A stretch of 33,167 bases of DNA, taken from NCBI GenBank assembly GCA_937912125.1, contig CALDOK010000312.1, positions 1 through 33,167 of the forward strand, read 5' to 3'. The DNA is from an uncultured Pseudomonadota bacterium (GTDB taxonomy: Bacteria; Myxococcota_A; UBA796; JAFGLY01). Shown piece by piece: positions 9,058 to 18,500 of the stretch. The first letter of the stretch is position 1, and each line of letters begins with the position of its first letter. The notes beneath the pieces were generated by a model that saw only the letters and a program-made list of their open reading frames with translations, had not been told where the DNA came from and did not search any database. The position numbers and the translations under genes were made by a program.

Positions 9058-9839
9058 GCACGCAGGCAAGGGCTCCCTCCTGGCACTCCTGGGGCATCTT
9101 CACGTTCTTCGGGCACCTGGGCGCCATGTGCATCCTGGCCTGGCGCAGCAGCATCGCCATGTTTCGCCGCCCCTTCGAGTTCTCGGCCCTGGTGAACCAG
9201 CTGGACGCGGTGGGCATCGGCTCCATCTCGGTCACGGTGCTCACCGCGGTGTTCGTGGGCATGGTCATGGCCCTGCAGTTCTCGGCGGCCCTGGCCGGCT
9301 ACGGCGCCAGCCTCTACACCGGCTCCCTGGTCAGCGAAGGCCTGGTCCGCGAGCTGGGCCCGGTGCTCACGGCCCTGCTGGTGGGCGGCCGGGTGGCCTC
9401 GGGCATGAGCGCCGAGCTGGGCTCCATGGCCGTCAGCGAGCAGATCGACGCCATCCGCGCCCTGGGGGCCGACCCGGTCAAGAAGCTGGTGGTGCCCCGG
9501 GTGCTCGCCTGCCTGATCGCCATGCCCCTGCTCACCCTGGTGGCCGACATCGTGGGCTGCCTGGGTGGCCAGCTGGTGGTGATGGCCGAGGTGGGCGTCA
9601 CCGCCCGCTTCTACTGGGAGCAGGTCATCGCCACGGTGCAGATCCACGACCTCTTCCACGGGCTCGGGAAGTCCGTGTTCTTCGGCTACTTCATCGCCAT
9701 CATCGGCTGCTACAAGGGCATGACCACCCGGGGCGGCACCGCGGGCGTGGGCATGGCCACCACCGTCACCGTCGTCTGGGTCTCCATCAGCATCCTGGCC
9801 GCAGACTACCTGCTCACCAACCTCTTCCTGGCGCTTTGA
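9054..9839 (+). CDS. mlaE: MlaE/YrbE-family lipid transport permease
   Basis: MlaE is the inner-membrane permease of the Mla phospholipid transporter, which moves lipids between inner and outer membranes. The 261-residue product has about five or six hydrophobic segments and the family's conserved core VRELGPVLTALLVGGRVAS followed by GSMAVSEQIDAI. Length matches E. coli MlaE (260). The start is GTG at 9054, eight-base purine-rich GGGGAAGA just before it, and GTGA overlap with the lipoprotein stop. An upstream in-frame extension to 8580 lies inside the lipoprotein gene and is not real. mlaF follows with a TGATG overlap. Confidence 0.95.
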   Translation: MSTQARAPSWHSWGIFTFFGHLGAMCILAWRSSIAMFRRPFEFSALVNQLDAVGIGSISVTVLTAVFVGMVMALQFSAALAGYGASLYTGSLVSEGLVRELGPVLTALLVGGRVASGMSAELGSMAVSEQIDAIRALGADPVKKLVVPRVLACLIAMPLLTLVADIVGCLGGQLVVMAEVGVTARFYWEQVIATVQIHDLFHGLGKSVFFGYFIAIIGCYKGMTTRGGTAGVGMATTVTVVWVSISILAADYLLTNLFLAL

Positions 9840-10615
9840 TGTCCGTCCCCATCGCGCCCAAACACCCCGACCCCATCATCCGGTTCTCCGGCGTCCACAA
9901 GCGCTTCGGCCCCAAGATCATCTACACGGGGCTGGACCTGGACGTGTACCCCGGCGAGGTGCTCACCATCATCGGCGGCTCGGGCGTGGGTAAGAGCGTG
10001 ATGCTCAAGCTGCTGCTGGGCCTGATCGGCATCGACAGCGGCAGCATCACGGCCTTCGGCGAGGAGGTCACCACCATGGCGCCGGCCCAGCTCACCGGGC
10101 TGCGCAAGCGCATCGCCATGCTGTTCCAGGGCGGGGCCCTGTTCGACTCCATGACCGTGGCCCAGAACATCAAGTACCCCATGCTGGAGCACGGCTGGGG
10201 CGATGTCGCGGCTCGCACGACCCGGGTGGCCGAGGTGCTCGAGATGGTGGGCCTGCCCGGGGTGGAGCACCTGTACCCGGCGGAGCTGTCCGGCGGCATG
10301 CGCAAGCGGGTGGGCCTGGCCCGGGCCATCGCGGTGCAGCCCGACGTGATCCTGTACGACGAGCCCACAACGGGGCTCGATCCCATCAACATCCGCCGCA
10401 TCAACGGGCTGATCCGCAGCCTGCAGGCCCGCCTGGGGGTCACCAGCATCGTGGTCACCCACGACATGGACTCGGCGTTTACCGTGGCAGACCGCTTCGC
10501 CATGGTGCGGGATCAGCGCATCGGCTACACCGGTAGCCGCACCGAGACAGAGCGCAGCGAAATACCATGGGTGCGTGAGTTCGTAGTAGGTGGCAAGGGC
10601 GTGCTCGCAGACTAG
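9839..10615 (+). CDS. mlaF: MlaF-family ABC ATPase of the lipid transporter
   Basis: This 258-residue ATPase powers the MlaE permease. Seen in the sequence are Walker A GGSGVGKS, Q-loop LFQGGALFDSMTV (the FQxGALFDS block typical of MlaF), signature LSGGMRKRVGLARAIA, Walker B ILYDEPTTGLDP and H-loop VTHDM. The start ATG (9839) overlaps the mlaE stop. An open frame extending back to 8945 lies within mlaE and is spurious. The MCE subunit expected downstream in most Mla operons is absent; mlaD lies 9.6 kb away at 20247. Confidence 0.95.
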   Translation: MSVPIAPKHPDPIIRFSGVHKRFGPKIIYTGLDLDVYPGEVLTIIGGSGVGKSVMLKLLLGLIGIDSGSITAFGEEVTTMAPAQLTGLRKRIAMLFQGGALFDSMTVAQNIKYPMLEHGWGDVAARTTRVAEVLEMVGLPGVEHLYPAELSGGMRKRVGLARAIAVQPDVILYDEPTTGLDPINIRRINGLIRSLQARLGVTSIVVTHDMDSAFTVADRFAMVRDQRIGYTGSRTETERSEIPWVREFVVGGKGVLAD

Positions 10616-10638
10616 CCGCCAGCTCACCAGGAGGCCGC

Positions 10639-11181
10639 ATGACCCCCCAGAACGACGAGAAGAACCCCTGGCTCGAGCGCATCGCTGTGGAGCTGGACCC
10701 CGAGCGCATGGACCAGTCCCTGCGCGCGCTCACCGACAAGCTCAAGCACTACGCCGAGCAGGGCCGCTACACCCGCGTGCGCATCAAGTACAAGGGCAAG
10801 CCCATCATCCCCGACGTCCCGCTCTTCGCCCTCATCGCGGTCGAGGCGGCCACCATCTGGTGGGCCGGGCCCCTGCGGATCCTGGTGGTCAACCTGGGGG
10901 TCAAGACCTTCGTGGAGATCGAGCTGGTGCATGCCGCCGGCGAGAAGGTCCAGGAAGGCCAGGCCCTGTTCCAGGACGGCGAGGTCGAGCAGGCCGAGGC
11001 CACCTACCGCGAGGCCCTGCGCATCAAGCCCGGCGACCCCTCGGCGCTCTACCACCTGGGCGTGCTGCTCAAGGTCACGGGCAAGCGCGACAAGGCCCGC
11101 GAGTGCTTCGCGGCAGCGGCCAAGGTCGCAGATCACCCGGACGCAGAGCGGGCCCAGGCAGCGATCGACAAGCTGGCCTAG
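10639..11181 (+). CDS. DUF4342-like domain plus TPR repeat protein
   Basis: The 180-residue protein sits 23 bp after mlaF behind a strong AGGAGG (10629-10634). Residues ~15-95 resemble DUF4342: a helical stretch, then TRVRIKYKGKPIIPDVPL, then a hydrophobic segment (FALIAVEAATIWWAGPLRIL) that could dip into the membrane. Residues ~100-180 hold two tetratricopeptide repeats (EGQALFQDGEVEQAEATYRE and YHLGVLLKVTGKRDKARECF). It has no signal peptide, so it would face the cytoplasm. A scaffold or regulator for the lipid transporter is plausible from position. Its stop shares CTAG with the stop of the convergent fabL gene. Confidence 0.8.
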   Translation: MTPQNDEKNPWLERIAVELDPERMDQSLRALTDKLKHYAEQGRYTRVRIKYKGKPIIPDVPLFALIAVEAATIWWAGPLRILVVNLGVKTFVEIELVHAAGEKVQEGQALFQDGEVEQAEATYREALRIKPGDPSALYHLGVLLKVTGKRDKARECFAAAAKVADHPDAERAQAAIDKLA

Positions 11182-11897
11182 AGCAGCGACAGCCCGCCAT
11201 CCACCACCAGCACCTGGCCGGTGATGAAGCTGGCCTGAGGCGAGACCAGCAGGCGCACGGCGTCGGCCATGTCCTGGGGCTGGCCCATGCGACCCAGGGG
11301 CGTGTACTGGGTGGCGAACTTGACCATGCGCTCCCGCTCGGGGAAGTAGTTCAGGGCGTCGGTGTCCATCAGACCGCCACAGACGGTGTTGACGCGGATC
11401 TTCCGCGGCGACAGCTCCACCGCCAGCTGGCGGGTGAGCGCCTCGACCCCGGCCTTGGCCGCGCCCATGGCCGAGTAGCCGGGCACGAACTTGCGGGAGC
11501 CGGTGGAGGTGATGCCGATGATGCTGCCGCCGTCGGCGAGGCGATCCAGGCAGAGCTTGGAGAGCAGCCAGAAGGGCCGCAGGGAGGACTCCAGGGTGAG
11601 ATCCCACTGGGGGGTGCGGATCTTCTCGGTGGGCTTGAGGGCCCCGATGGCGGCGTTGTGCACCAGCACGTCGTAGCGATCCAGGGCGGCCGCCAGCCGC
11701 TTGCAGTCCTTCTCGGAGCGCACATCGCCCTGCACCACGATGGCGGTGCCCCCCGCCGCCTCGACCATGGCCGCCGTCTCGGCCGCGGCCCTATCGTTGA
11801 GCAGGTAGTTGACCACCACCCGGCCGCCTCCACGGGCGAGCTCGACGGCGATGGCGCGGCCGATGCCGCGGCTGCTTCCGGTGACCAGGACGTCCAT
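11178..11897 (-). CDS. fabL: FabL-type enoyl-[acyl-carrier-protein] reductase (NADPH)
   Basis: FabL carries out the last reduction of each fatty acid elongation cycle. The 239-residue protein is a short-chain dehydrogenase with cofactor motif TGSSRGIG (residues 6-13). Instead of the usual YxxxK it has Tyr141-x6-Lys148 (YSAMGAAK), the spacing that defines FabL. The following stretches (LAVELSPRKIRVN, GGLMDTDAL, GQVLVVDGG) match B. subtilis FabL closely as I remember it. FabL is naturally less sensitive to triclosan than FabI. I chose ATG 11897-11895 (MDVLVTGSS), with GGAG upstream, over a GTG seven codons earlier. Other SDR oxidoreductases are the alternative. It may belong to the minus-strand run from murJ. 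Confidence 0.87.
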   Translation of the reverse strand: MDVLVTGSSRGIGRAIAVELARGGGRVVVNYLLNDRAAAETAAMVEAAGGTAIVVQGDVRSEKDCKRLAAALDRYDVLVHNAAIGALKPTEKIRTPQWDLTLESSLRPFWLLSKLCLDRLADGGSIIGITSTGSRKFVPGYSAMGAAKAGVEALTRQLAVELSPRKIRVNTVCGGLMDTDALNYFPERERMVKFATQYTPLGRMGQPQDMADAVRLLVSPQASFITGQVLVVDGGLSLL

Positions 11898-11987
11898 GAA
11901 TGCTCCAGTGGGGCTCACGCTGTGGAGGCGTGATCTATCCCCGCCCGCGGGCCTCGGTGTCGGGCGCGCGTCAAGCCCGCCCAGCGA

Positions 11988-12626
11988 TCAGAAAGCCGCG
12001 CCGGTGGTGAGGCCGGCGTAGATCATCATGCGCCAGCCGCCGTCGAGGGACAGGAACCAGCGCTCGGAGGGCTGCACCCGGATCCGGAGCCCCAGGTCGC
12101 TGCTGTTGAAGTTCATGGGCATACGGATGGGGGAGCCCTTCGCGCCGTCGCCCTTGGTGCGGTCCTCGGCCGGGGTGTCGCGACCACCGTCGGTGGGGAA
12201 CTGGATCAGCGCGCCCTTCAGGTGCACGGGCACAAACCCGATGGCGGGCATGACGGAGACCGGGCCGACCAGCCGCCACTCGTAGCCGAAGATCAGCCCG
12301 TAGGAGAGGATGCGCAGGTCGTTCTCCACCCACACCGCGTCGACCTTCTTGGCGTCCTTCTCGAGCCAGATCTGGTCGGGCGTGGTGACCATGACCAGCT
12401 CTGCCACGGCCAGAGCGTGGAAGCCGTCGCGGGTCCAGCCCAGCTCGACGCCCGGTCCCAGGCCCCGGATGCTGCCGTGCAGATCGAAGAGCTTGTCCAG
12501 CAAGGCGTCGGGGATCATGCCGTAGCGGCCCGACATGGACGCCTCGAGGCGCCAGTCCCTGGCCTGGGCCACGCCAGGCGCCGCCAGCAAGCAAGCCAGA
12601 GCGGCGGGGCGCAGGGCTGCGTGCAA
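11988..12626 (-). CDS. Exported outer-membrane-type protein
   Basis: The 212-residue product has a cleavable signal peptide (about residues 1-22, ending GVAQARD). The rest alternates polar and hydrophobic residues and ends in Phe (TTGAAF), as many outer-membrane beta-barrel proteins do. A loop rich in charged residues (around GGRDTPAEDRTKGDGAKG) breaks the strands. I do not recognise a family. The start is TTG at 12626-12624: AGGAG lies six bases before it and the preceding gene's stop sits inside that spacer, so the gene is translationally coupled to the upstream lipoprotein. The two products probably act together in the outer membrane (inference). Confidence 0.72.
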   Translation of the reverse strand: MHAALRPAALACLLAAPGVAQARDWRLEASMSGRYGMIPDALLDKLFDLHGSIRGLGPGVELGWTRDGFHALAVAELVMVTTPDQIWLEKDAKKVDAVWVENDLRILSYGLIFGYEWRLVGPVSVMPAIGFVPVHLKGALIQFPTDGGRDTPAEDRTKGDGAKGSPIRMPMNFNSSDLGLRIRVQPSERWFLSLDGGWRMMIYAGLTTGAAF

Positions 12627-12629
12627 GGG

Positions 12630-13754
12630 CTACTCCTGGGTCTTGGACTCGGCGTAGGGGTCGTAGGGGTTGCCCTTGGCGTCGATGGGCTCGCCCTGCA
12701 TGCGGCGCTCGAAGATCTCGCGCTTCTCCTTGCGGTCCAGGTCGTAGACGATCTGCATCATGGTGAGATCCTCGCCCTGCAGGCCCACCACGCCCACCAG
12801 CTTCCAGCTGCCGGCCACCCACTGCACCGCGAGGGTCCGCTCGTCGCCCTTTCTGGGAGTGATCTCCACATGGTAGAGGCTGGGGTCGTCGCGATCGGCG
12901 AAGACGCGCTTGAGGGCGTCCAGAGAGTCGAAGACGTTCATGGACCAGGGGGGGCCGTCTTCGGGGCGGGCGATGCCGGCGCGAGGCAGGGGCGCGACGT
13001 TGATGAGCTCAGCCACCGAGCAGGTTCCGTAGCGCTGCTCTTCGAAGACGTTGTAGCAGCTGACCATGCCCAGAGCGGCCTCGAAGTCCCGGTCGTACAG
13101 GGCCTGGTCGAAGTCCCGCAGGAGGTTCTTGACCTGATCCAAGCTGGGGGCGCTCGAAGGCTTGGTGCTGGGCCGCACGCCGGCGCGGCGCTCTTCGCCA
13201 CCGGGCAGTGGCTGGGGGCAGGCGCCGTCCACGATGGCCAGGTCGCCCTCGACCTTGGCGCTGCCGTCCTCGGCCCGCACCACGGAGATCTGGCGGTTGA
13301 GCACCGGGTAGTCCAGGCACTGGGCCCAGGGGGAGGTGTCAGCCAGGCTCATGATCACGAAGTAGTCCCAGCGGTCGCCCTCCCAGGTGCCCTCGCGGAT
13401 GTCGATGCGGGGGTCGGAGCCCAGGTAGATGCACCAGCCCTCGTCGGTGAAGCCGGTGATGTAGCGCTGGTTCTTGTACGTGGGGCTGATGCGCAGGCCC
13501 TTGGAGCCCCGGGGGCGCTTCTTGGCGTCGTCGCTGAAGGCCAGATCGTTGTCGTGCAGGCAGTCTTCCTGGAACATGGGCGCCGTGAGCCAGACCGACT
13601 TTCCCTTGACCTCCACCCCCACCCGCCCGGGCGGGTTGGCGGCCTCGAAGGCCTGCTGGATGGCGGCCCGGGCGTCCTCTTCCGGCACGGTGGGGCAGCC
13701 GGTGAGCGTGGTGAGCAACAGCAGGGAGCCAGCGGAGAGAGCGAGGCGGCGCAT
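12630..13754 (-). CDS. Uncharacterised lipoprotein, 374 residues
   Basis: The protein starts MRRLALSAGSLLLLTTLTGC; TGC preceded by Leu-Thr is the lipobox, so Cys20 is the probable lipidation site. AGGAGG lies five bases before the ATG, which rules out the very long in-frame extension reaching 15536. The mature protein has two halves: residues ~25-180 with several Cys and Trp residues (WCIYLGSD, EGDRWDYFVIMS), and residues ~205-374 with features of an NTF2-like or SnoaL-like fold (LLRDFDQALYDRDFEAALGM, then LAVQWVAGSWKLVGV). The fold is my inference. It lies 50 bp downstream of murJ and is coupled to the outer-membrane-type gene. Confidence 0.78.
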   Translation of the reverse strand: MRRLALSAGSLLLLTTLTGCPTVPEEDARAAIQQAFEAANPPGRVGVEVKGKSVWLTAPMFQEDCLHDNDLAFSDDAKKRPRGSKGLRISPTYKNQRYITGFTDEGWCIYLGSDPRIDIREGTWEGDRWDYFVIMSLADTSPWAQCLDYPVLNRQISVVRAEDGSAKVEGDLAIVDGACPQPLPGGEERRAGVRPSTKPSSAPSLDQVKNLLRDFDQALYDRDFEAALGMVSCYNVFEEQRYGTCSVAELINVAPLPRAGIARPEDGPPWSMNVFDSLDALKRVFADRDDPSLYHVEITPRKGDERTLAVQWVAGSWKLVGVVGLQGEDLTMMQIVYDLDRKEKREIFERRMQGEPIDAKGNPYDPYAESKTQE

Positions 13755-13804
13755 GGGGTCCTCCTGGTGGGAGCGCGAGGGGACCCCTGGCATATCACGG
13801 CGGG

Positions 13805-15382
13805 CTAGCGCCCGAGCCGACCCCGTACCCTCGCGACCACGTCGTGGACCTCGTGAATCCCGAGCATCCAGGCCGCCCCGAGGTACAAGCCGCCCCCCGC
13901 GGCACCCGCCACCGCGAACACGGCCAGGTTCACCAGCGTAGGCCCCTGCTCCCAGTCTCCCAGCAGGCAGAGGCCCCAGCCCGCCGCCGCCGCGGGCAGG
14001 GTGGCGATGGCGATACGCCCCAGGGGCCCGGCCAGGGCCAGCAGGCCGAGCCTGCCATCGGTGATCCGGCCCAGGAGGTAGAGGTAGGCCGCCAGCTGGC
14101 CCACGGTGGAGATGGACAGGGCCGCGGCCAGGCCGTCGACCCCGAAGCGCGGGGCCAGCAACACGCCGGCGACGAAGGTCAGGCCCACCCCCAGGGCCCC
14201 CACCACCACCAGGGAGTTGCGTCGGTTGAGGGCGAAGAAGGGCTTCTTGACGATCTGAATGCCCGCCAGGGCCAGCATGTAGGGCACCAGCCAGCGCAGG
14301 GCCGACGAGGTCTGCTCCACGTCGGACCAGCCGTAGGCGCCGTGGCGGTACAGCACCGCCACGAAGGGCGGCGCCAGCAGCAGCACGAAGGCCGCAGCCG
14401 GGAAGAGCAGGGAGGCGGCCAGCCCCACCGCACGCCCGAAGGAGCGCCGGAACTCGACCCAGTCCTCCTCCGCCACCGCCGCGGCGATGGCCGGCAGCAG
14501 AGCCGAGCCCACGCCCACGGCGATGATGCCCTGGGCGAAGTCCACCAGGCGGGTGGCGTTCCAGTACCAGCTGACCGAGCCGGTCTGTAGGTGAGAGGCC
14601 AGGCTGCGCAGCACCACCACGTTGACCTGCGCCATCAGCCCGATCGCTGCCACCTTGCCCATCTCGGCAGTGAGAATCCGGAACCGCTTTCCGGCCCAGA
14701 GATCCAGGCGCGGGCGGATCACGCCCCAGTGCTTCACCAAGGGGGGCAGGCAGAGCAGCAGGTGGGCCAGCCCACCCACCAGCACCGCCCAGGCCAGGGT
14801 GTGGACGATGGCCTGGGGATCGCCGCTGCCCGGCCACAGAGCGGCGACCACGATGGCCGCGCTCACCAGCCCGGGCGCGATCTTGGGCACGAAGAAGTGG
14901 TCCCGGTGGTTCAGCAGGCCCTCGCACCAGGACACCAGGCTCACGAAGAGCACAAACGGCATCATCACGCGGGTGAGCTGGACGGTCAGCGCGAACTTCT
15001 CGGGCTCGGCCCGGAAGCCCGAGGCGAACAGATCCACCAGCCAGGGCGCCGCGGGGATGGCCACCAGGGACACCAGCACGCACAGCCCCGCCAGCGCCGT
15101 GAAGGTGCGCCCAGCGAGGGCCTTGGCGGCGCCCGTTCCTTCCTCGGCCTCGGCCTTGGCCACCAGGGGCACCAGCGCGCCCGTCAGCCCCTCGTCCGCC
15201 ACGAAGCGGCGGAACATGCTCGGGATGGTGAAGGCCATGAAGAAGGCGTCCGAGGCCGCGCTGGCTCCCAGCACCCGAGCGATGGCCAGCTCGCGCACCA
15301 GCCCGAGCAGCCGGGACAGGCCGGTGCCCAGGGAGGACGAGAGGAAGGCGCGGAGGATGGAGCGCTTGGCCATTGGACCCAT
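13805..15382 (-). CDS. murJ: MurJ lipid II flippase
   Basis: MurJ flips the peptidoglycan precursor lipid II across the inner membrane. The ~525-residue protein has about 14 hydrophobic segments and the family's N-terminal signature SRLLGLVRELAIARVLGAS, then DAFFMAFTIPSMFRRFVADE. Arg and Glu/Asp positions of the central cavity appear preserved. I place the start at ATG 15382-15380 (MGPMAKRS) or ATG 15373-15371 (MAKRSILRAF); neither has a strong ribosome binding site. A longer frame to 15631 would run across the divergent topB start and is unlikely. It heads a probable minus-strand operon with the lipoprotein, the outer-membrane-type protein and possibly fabL. Confidence 0.93.
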   Translation of the reverse strand: MGPMAKRSILRAFLSSSLGTGLSRLLGLVRELAIARVLGASAASDAFFMAFTIPSMFRRFVADEGLTGALVPLVAKAEAEEGTGAAKALAGRTFTALAGLCVLVSLVAIPAAPWLVDLFASGFRAEPEKFALTVQLTRVMMPFVLFVSLVSWCEGLLNHRDHFFVPKIAPGLVSAAIVVAALWPGSGDPQAIVHTLAWAVLVGGLAHLLLCLPPLVKHWGVIRPRLDLWAGKRFRILTAEMGKVAAIGLMAQVNVVVLRSLASHLQTGSVSWYWNATRLVDFAQGIIAVGVGSALLPAIAAAVAEEDWVEFRRSFGRAVGLAASLLFPAAAFVLLLAPPFVAVLYRHGAYGWSDVEQTSSALRWLVPYMLALAGIQIVKKPFFALNRRNSLVVVGALGVGLTFVAGVLLAPRFGVDGLAAALSISTVGQLAAYLYLLGRITDGRLGLLALAGPLGRIAIATLPAAAAGWGLCLLGDWEQGPTLVNLAVFAVAGAAGGGLYLGAAWMLGIHEVHDVVARVRGRLGR

Positions 15383-15547
15383 GGACCCGAATGTGGGGAA
15401 GAAGTTTATCCCCTCCAGCGCCATGCGGACGGCGTGAGGGGGAGGTGGTCCTTGCAAGAGGCGTTCCAGGCTCGAGCCCCAGGACAGGGGCTGCCGACCT
15501 GGGCGTGCGACCCGTGGTAGATGGGGGGCTATGCATCGGAGAGCCGC
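15383..15547. other. Divergent intergenic region murJ/topB
   Basis: 165 bp between divergent genes. It contains GGAG (15538-15541) six bases before the topB ATG. I see no clear promoter boxes or hairpin. Confidence 0.45.
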
Positions 15548-18500
15548 ATGTCCTACCGCCTGATCCTGGCAGAGAAGCCCAGCGTCGCCCGCGACATCGC
15601 CCGCGTACTGGGGATCCGCGGCCGCCAGCAAGGCTGGCTAGGCGACGACAAGCTGCGCGTCAGCTGGTGCCTGGGCCACCTGGTGGAGCTGGCCGAGCCC
15701 GCCAGCTACGACGCCGCCTGGAAGCGCTGGAGCTTCGACAACCTGCCCATGCTGCCCGAGCACTTCGGGCTGCAGCCCCGCAAAGACAGCGGCGCCGACC
15801 AGTGGCGGGTGGTGCGGGACCTGCTCAAGAGCCGGGACTGCGCCCAGGTGGTCAACGCCTGCGACGCCGGGCGTGAGGGTGAGCTGATCTTCGCCCACAG
15901 CTACGAGATGGCGCGCTGCAAGGCCCCGGTGCAGCGGCTGTGGATCTCGAGCATGACCGACAAGGCCATCCGCGACGGCTTCTCCCGCCTACGGGACGGC
16001 GCCGCCATGGCCAACCTCGAGGCCGCGGCCCGCTGCCGCACCGAGGCCGACTGGCTGGTGGGGCTCAACGCCACCCGGGCCATGACCCTCCGCCTGGCCG
16101 CCGGCCCCGGCGGCGCCCTGCGCTCCCTGGGTCGGGTCCAGACCCCCACCCTGGCCATGCTCGTGGACCGCGAGCAGGCCATCGATGACTTCGTGCCCAG
16201 GGACTACTGGCAGGTCAAGGCCACCTTCGCTCGCCAGCACCCCGAAGGGGAGCGCTGGGAAGCCACCTGGACGGCCATCGGCCCTGACGGGGAGCCGGCG
16301 AAGGCGGCGGTGGGGCTGATAGACGACGACGGCGACACGCAGCAGGGTGCCACCCAGCGCGGGCTGGACGGGGCCCAGCGCCTGCCAGACCAGGCCCAGG
16401 CACAGGCCATCGCCGACCGGGTGCGCGGGCGCCTGGGACAGGTCGGGCAGGTGGACCGCAAGCGCAAGAGCGAGAAGCCCCCTCAGCTGTACGACCTCAC
16501 CAGCCTCCAGCGCGAAGCCAACCAGCGCTTCGGCCTCACCGCCGAGCAGACCCTGCAGCTGGCCCAGGCCCTGTACGAGCGCCACAAGGTCCTCACCTAC
16601 CCCCGCACCGACAGCCGCCACATCGGCACCGACCAGCTGCCCGAGCTGGGGGACATCGCCCGGGGCATGCGCTTCGGGCCCTACACCGCGGCCGCCGAGC
16701 TGGCCATGGAGCGGGATCCAGGCACCTTGAGCAAGCGCTTCGTGGACGACGCGGAGGTCAGCGATCATCACGCCATCATCCCCACGGGCGTCGACCCGCG
16801 CCCCCTGGGCCTGACCCGGGACGAGAAGCGCATCTACGACCTGGCGGCGCGCCGCTTCCTGGGCGCCTTCCACCCCGACGCCGTCTTCGCCACCGTGGCC
16901 ATCCGCACCATGGTGGACGCCGACATGTTCCTGGCTCGGGGCCGCAGCCGGCTCGAGGCGGGCTGGCAGCTCATCGACCCGCCCCAGAGCAAGCGCAAAG
17001 ACACGCTGCTGCCCCCAGTGGAAGAAGGCGAGGACGCCCCCACCATGGACGTGGGCCTGCACCAGGGCCAGACCCGCCCGCCCCGGCGCTTCAACGACGC
17101 CAGCCTGCTGGGAGCCATGGAGCGCGCCGGCGAAGATCTGGGCGACAAGGAGCTCGAGCGCGCCATGAAGCGCAACGGCCTGGGCACCCCCGCCACCCGT
17201 GCCGCCATCATCGAGACCATCATCAAGCGGGGCTACGTCCAGCGCCAGGAGCGCCACATCGTCCCCACCCCCGTGGGCCGGGGCTTGATCCGCGCCCTGC
17301 CGGTCGAAGAGCTCCGATCCCCCCGCCTCACCGGCGAGTGGGAGGCCCGCCTGGTGGCCATGACCGAGGGCCAGGACGACCGCGAGGCCTTCATGGCCGA
17401 CATCCGCGCCTTCACCGCCCAGCTGGTGCAGGTCCTGCGCGACGCCACCATCCCCCGGTCCCTGGTGGACGTGCTGACGATGCAGGAAGCCACCGGCGAC
17501 GAGCTGGGGTGCTGCCCCCGCTGCGGCGGCTCGGTGCGCCAGGGCCGCGGCGGCTGGGCTTGCAGCGGCTGTCCCTTGTTCATCCCCCTGCGGGTCGCCC
17601 GCCGTGAGACCAGCCTCCGCATGGCCAAGACCCTGCTCGAGCGTGGCGAGACCTCGGTGGTCAAGGGCTTCAAGTCCCGCGAGGGTAAGCCCTTCGAGGC
17701 CGCCCTGCGCCTGGACGAAGAGGGCAAGGTGCGCCTGCACTTCCCCGAGCCGGACTCCCTGGGCAGCTGCCTGGCCTGCGGCAAGCCCGTGCGGCACCGG
17801 GGCAAGGTCTACACCTGCGACACGGGGCGGGAGTGTCGCTTCGTGGTCTTCGGCGAGATGACCGGCCGCAAGATCCCCGAGGCCGCCGTCAAGCAGCTGC
17901 TGGCCGACGGCCGCTCGGCCCTGCTCACGGGCTTCGTGAGCCGCGAAGGGCGCAGCTTCGACGGGGTGCTGCAGTGGACCGACCAGCGGGTGGAGGTCCA
18001 GGAGCGGGATCCCCGCGAGGACGCCGGCGTGACCGGGCCCTGCCCCGCCTGCCGCCAGCCCGTGCGCTTCGAGCGCCGCAAGTGGCGCTGCACCGCCTGC
18101 GGGTTCCGCATCCCCGGCTCGGTCGCCCAGCGCGATCTGAGCCACGACGAGGCGCGCTCCCTGCTCGAGCGGGGCCACACCTCCCGCCTGCACGGCTTCC
18201 GCCAGAAGGGCGGCGCGGTCTTCAAGGCCGCCTTGGTGCTCAACAAGCAGCACCACATCCAGCTGGACTACAGCCGCGACCACGAAGACGAGATCCGCCA
18301 GCTCCCCGCCGGCTCCCCTCCCCCGGCCTTTGGCGCCATCCACACCTGCCCCCTCTGCGTCCACCGAGCCGAGACCGAGCCCGGCTATGTGGTGGCGGGC
18401 AGGGCGGCCTGGGGTTGCTCCCGCTGGAAGCAGGGCTGCGGCCTGCGGGTGCCCTTCGCCATCGAGGGCGCCCCCTTGCCCGACGACGAAGCCCAGCGCC

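Noticed and set aside
13755-15536. Long in-frame N-terminal extension of the 374-residue lipoprotein
   Set aside because: It runs through murJ in another frame. The lipoprotein has its own AGGAGG, ATG and lipobox at 13754.
15989-18364. 791-codon open frame on the minus strand
   Set aside because: Antisense to topB, whose motifs are unambiguous. The translation shows no domain and has mirror-type composition.
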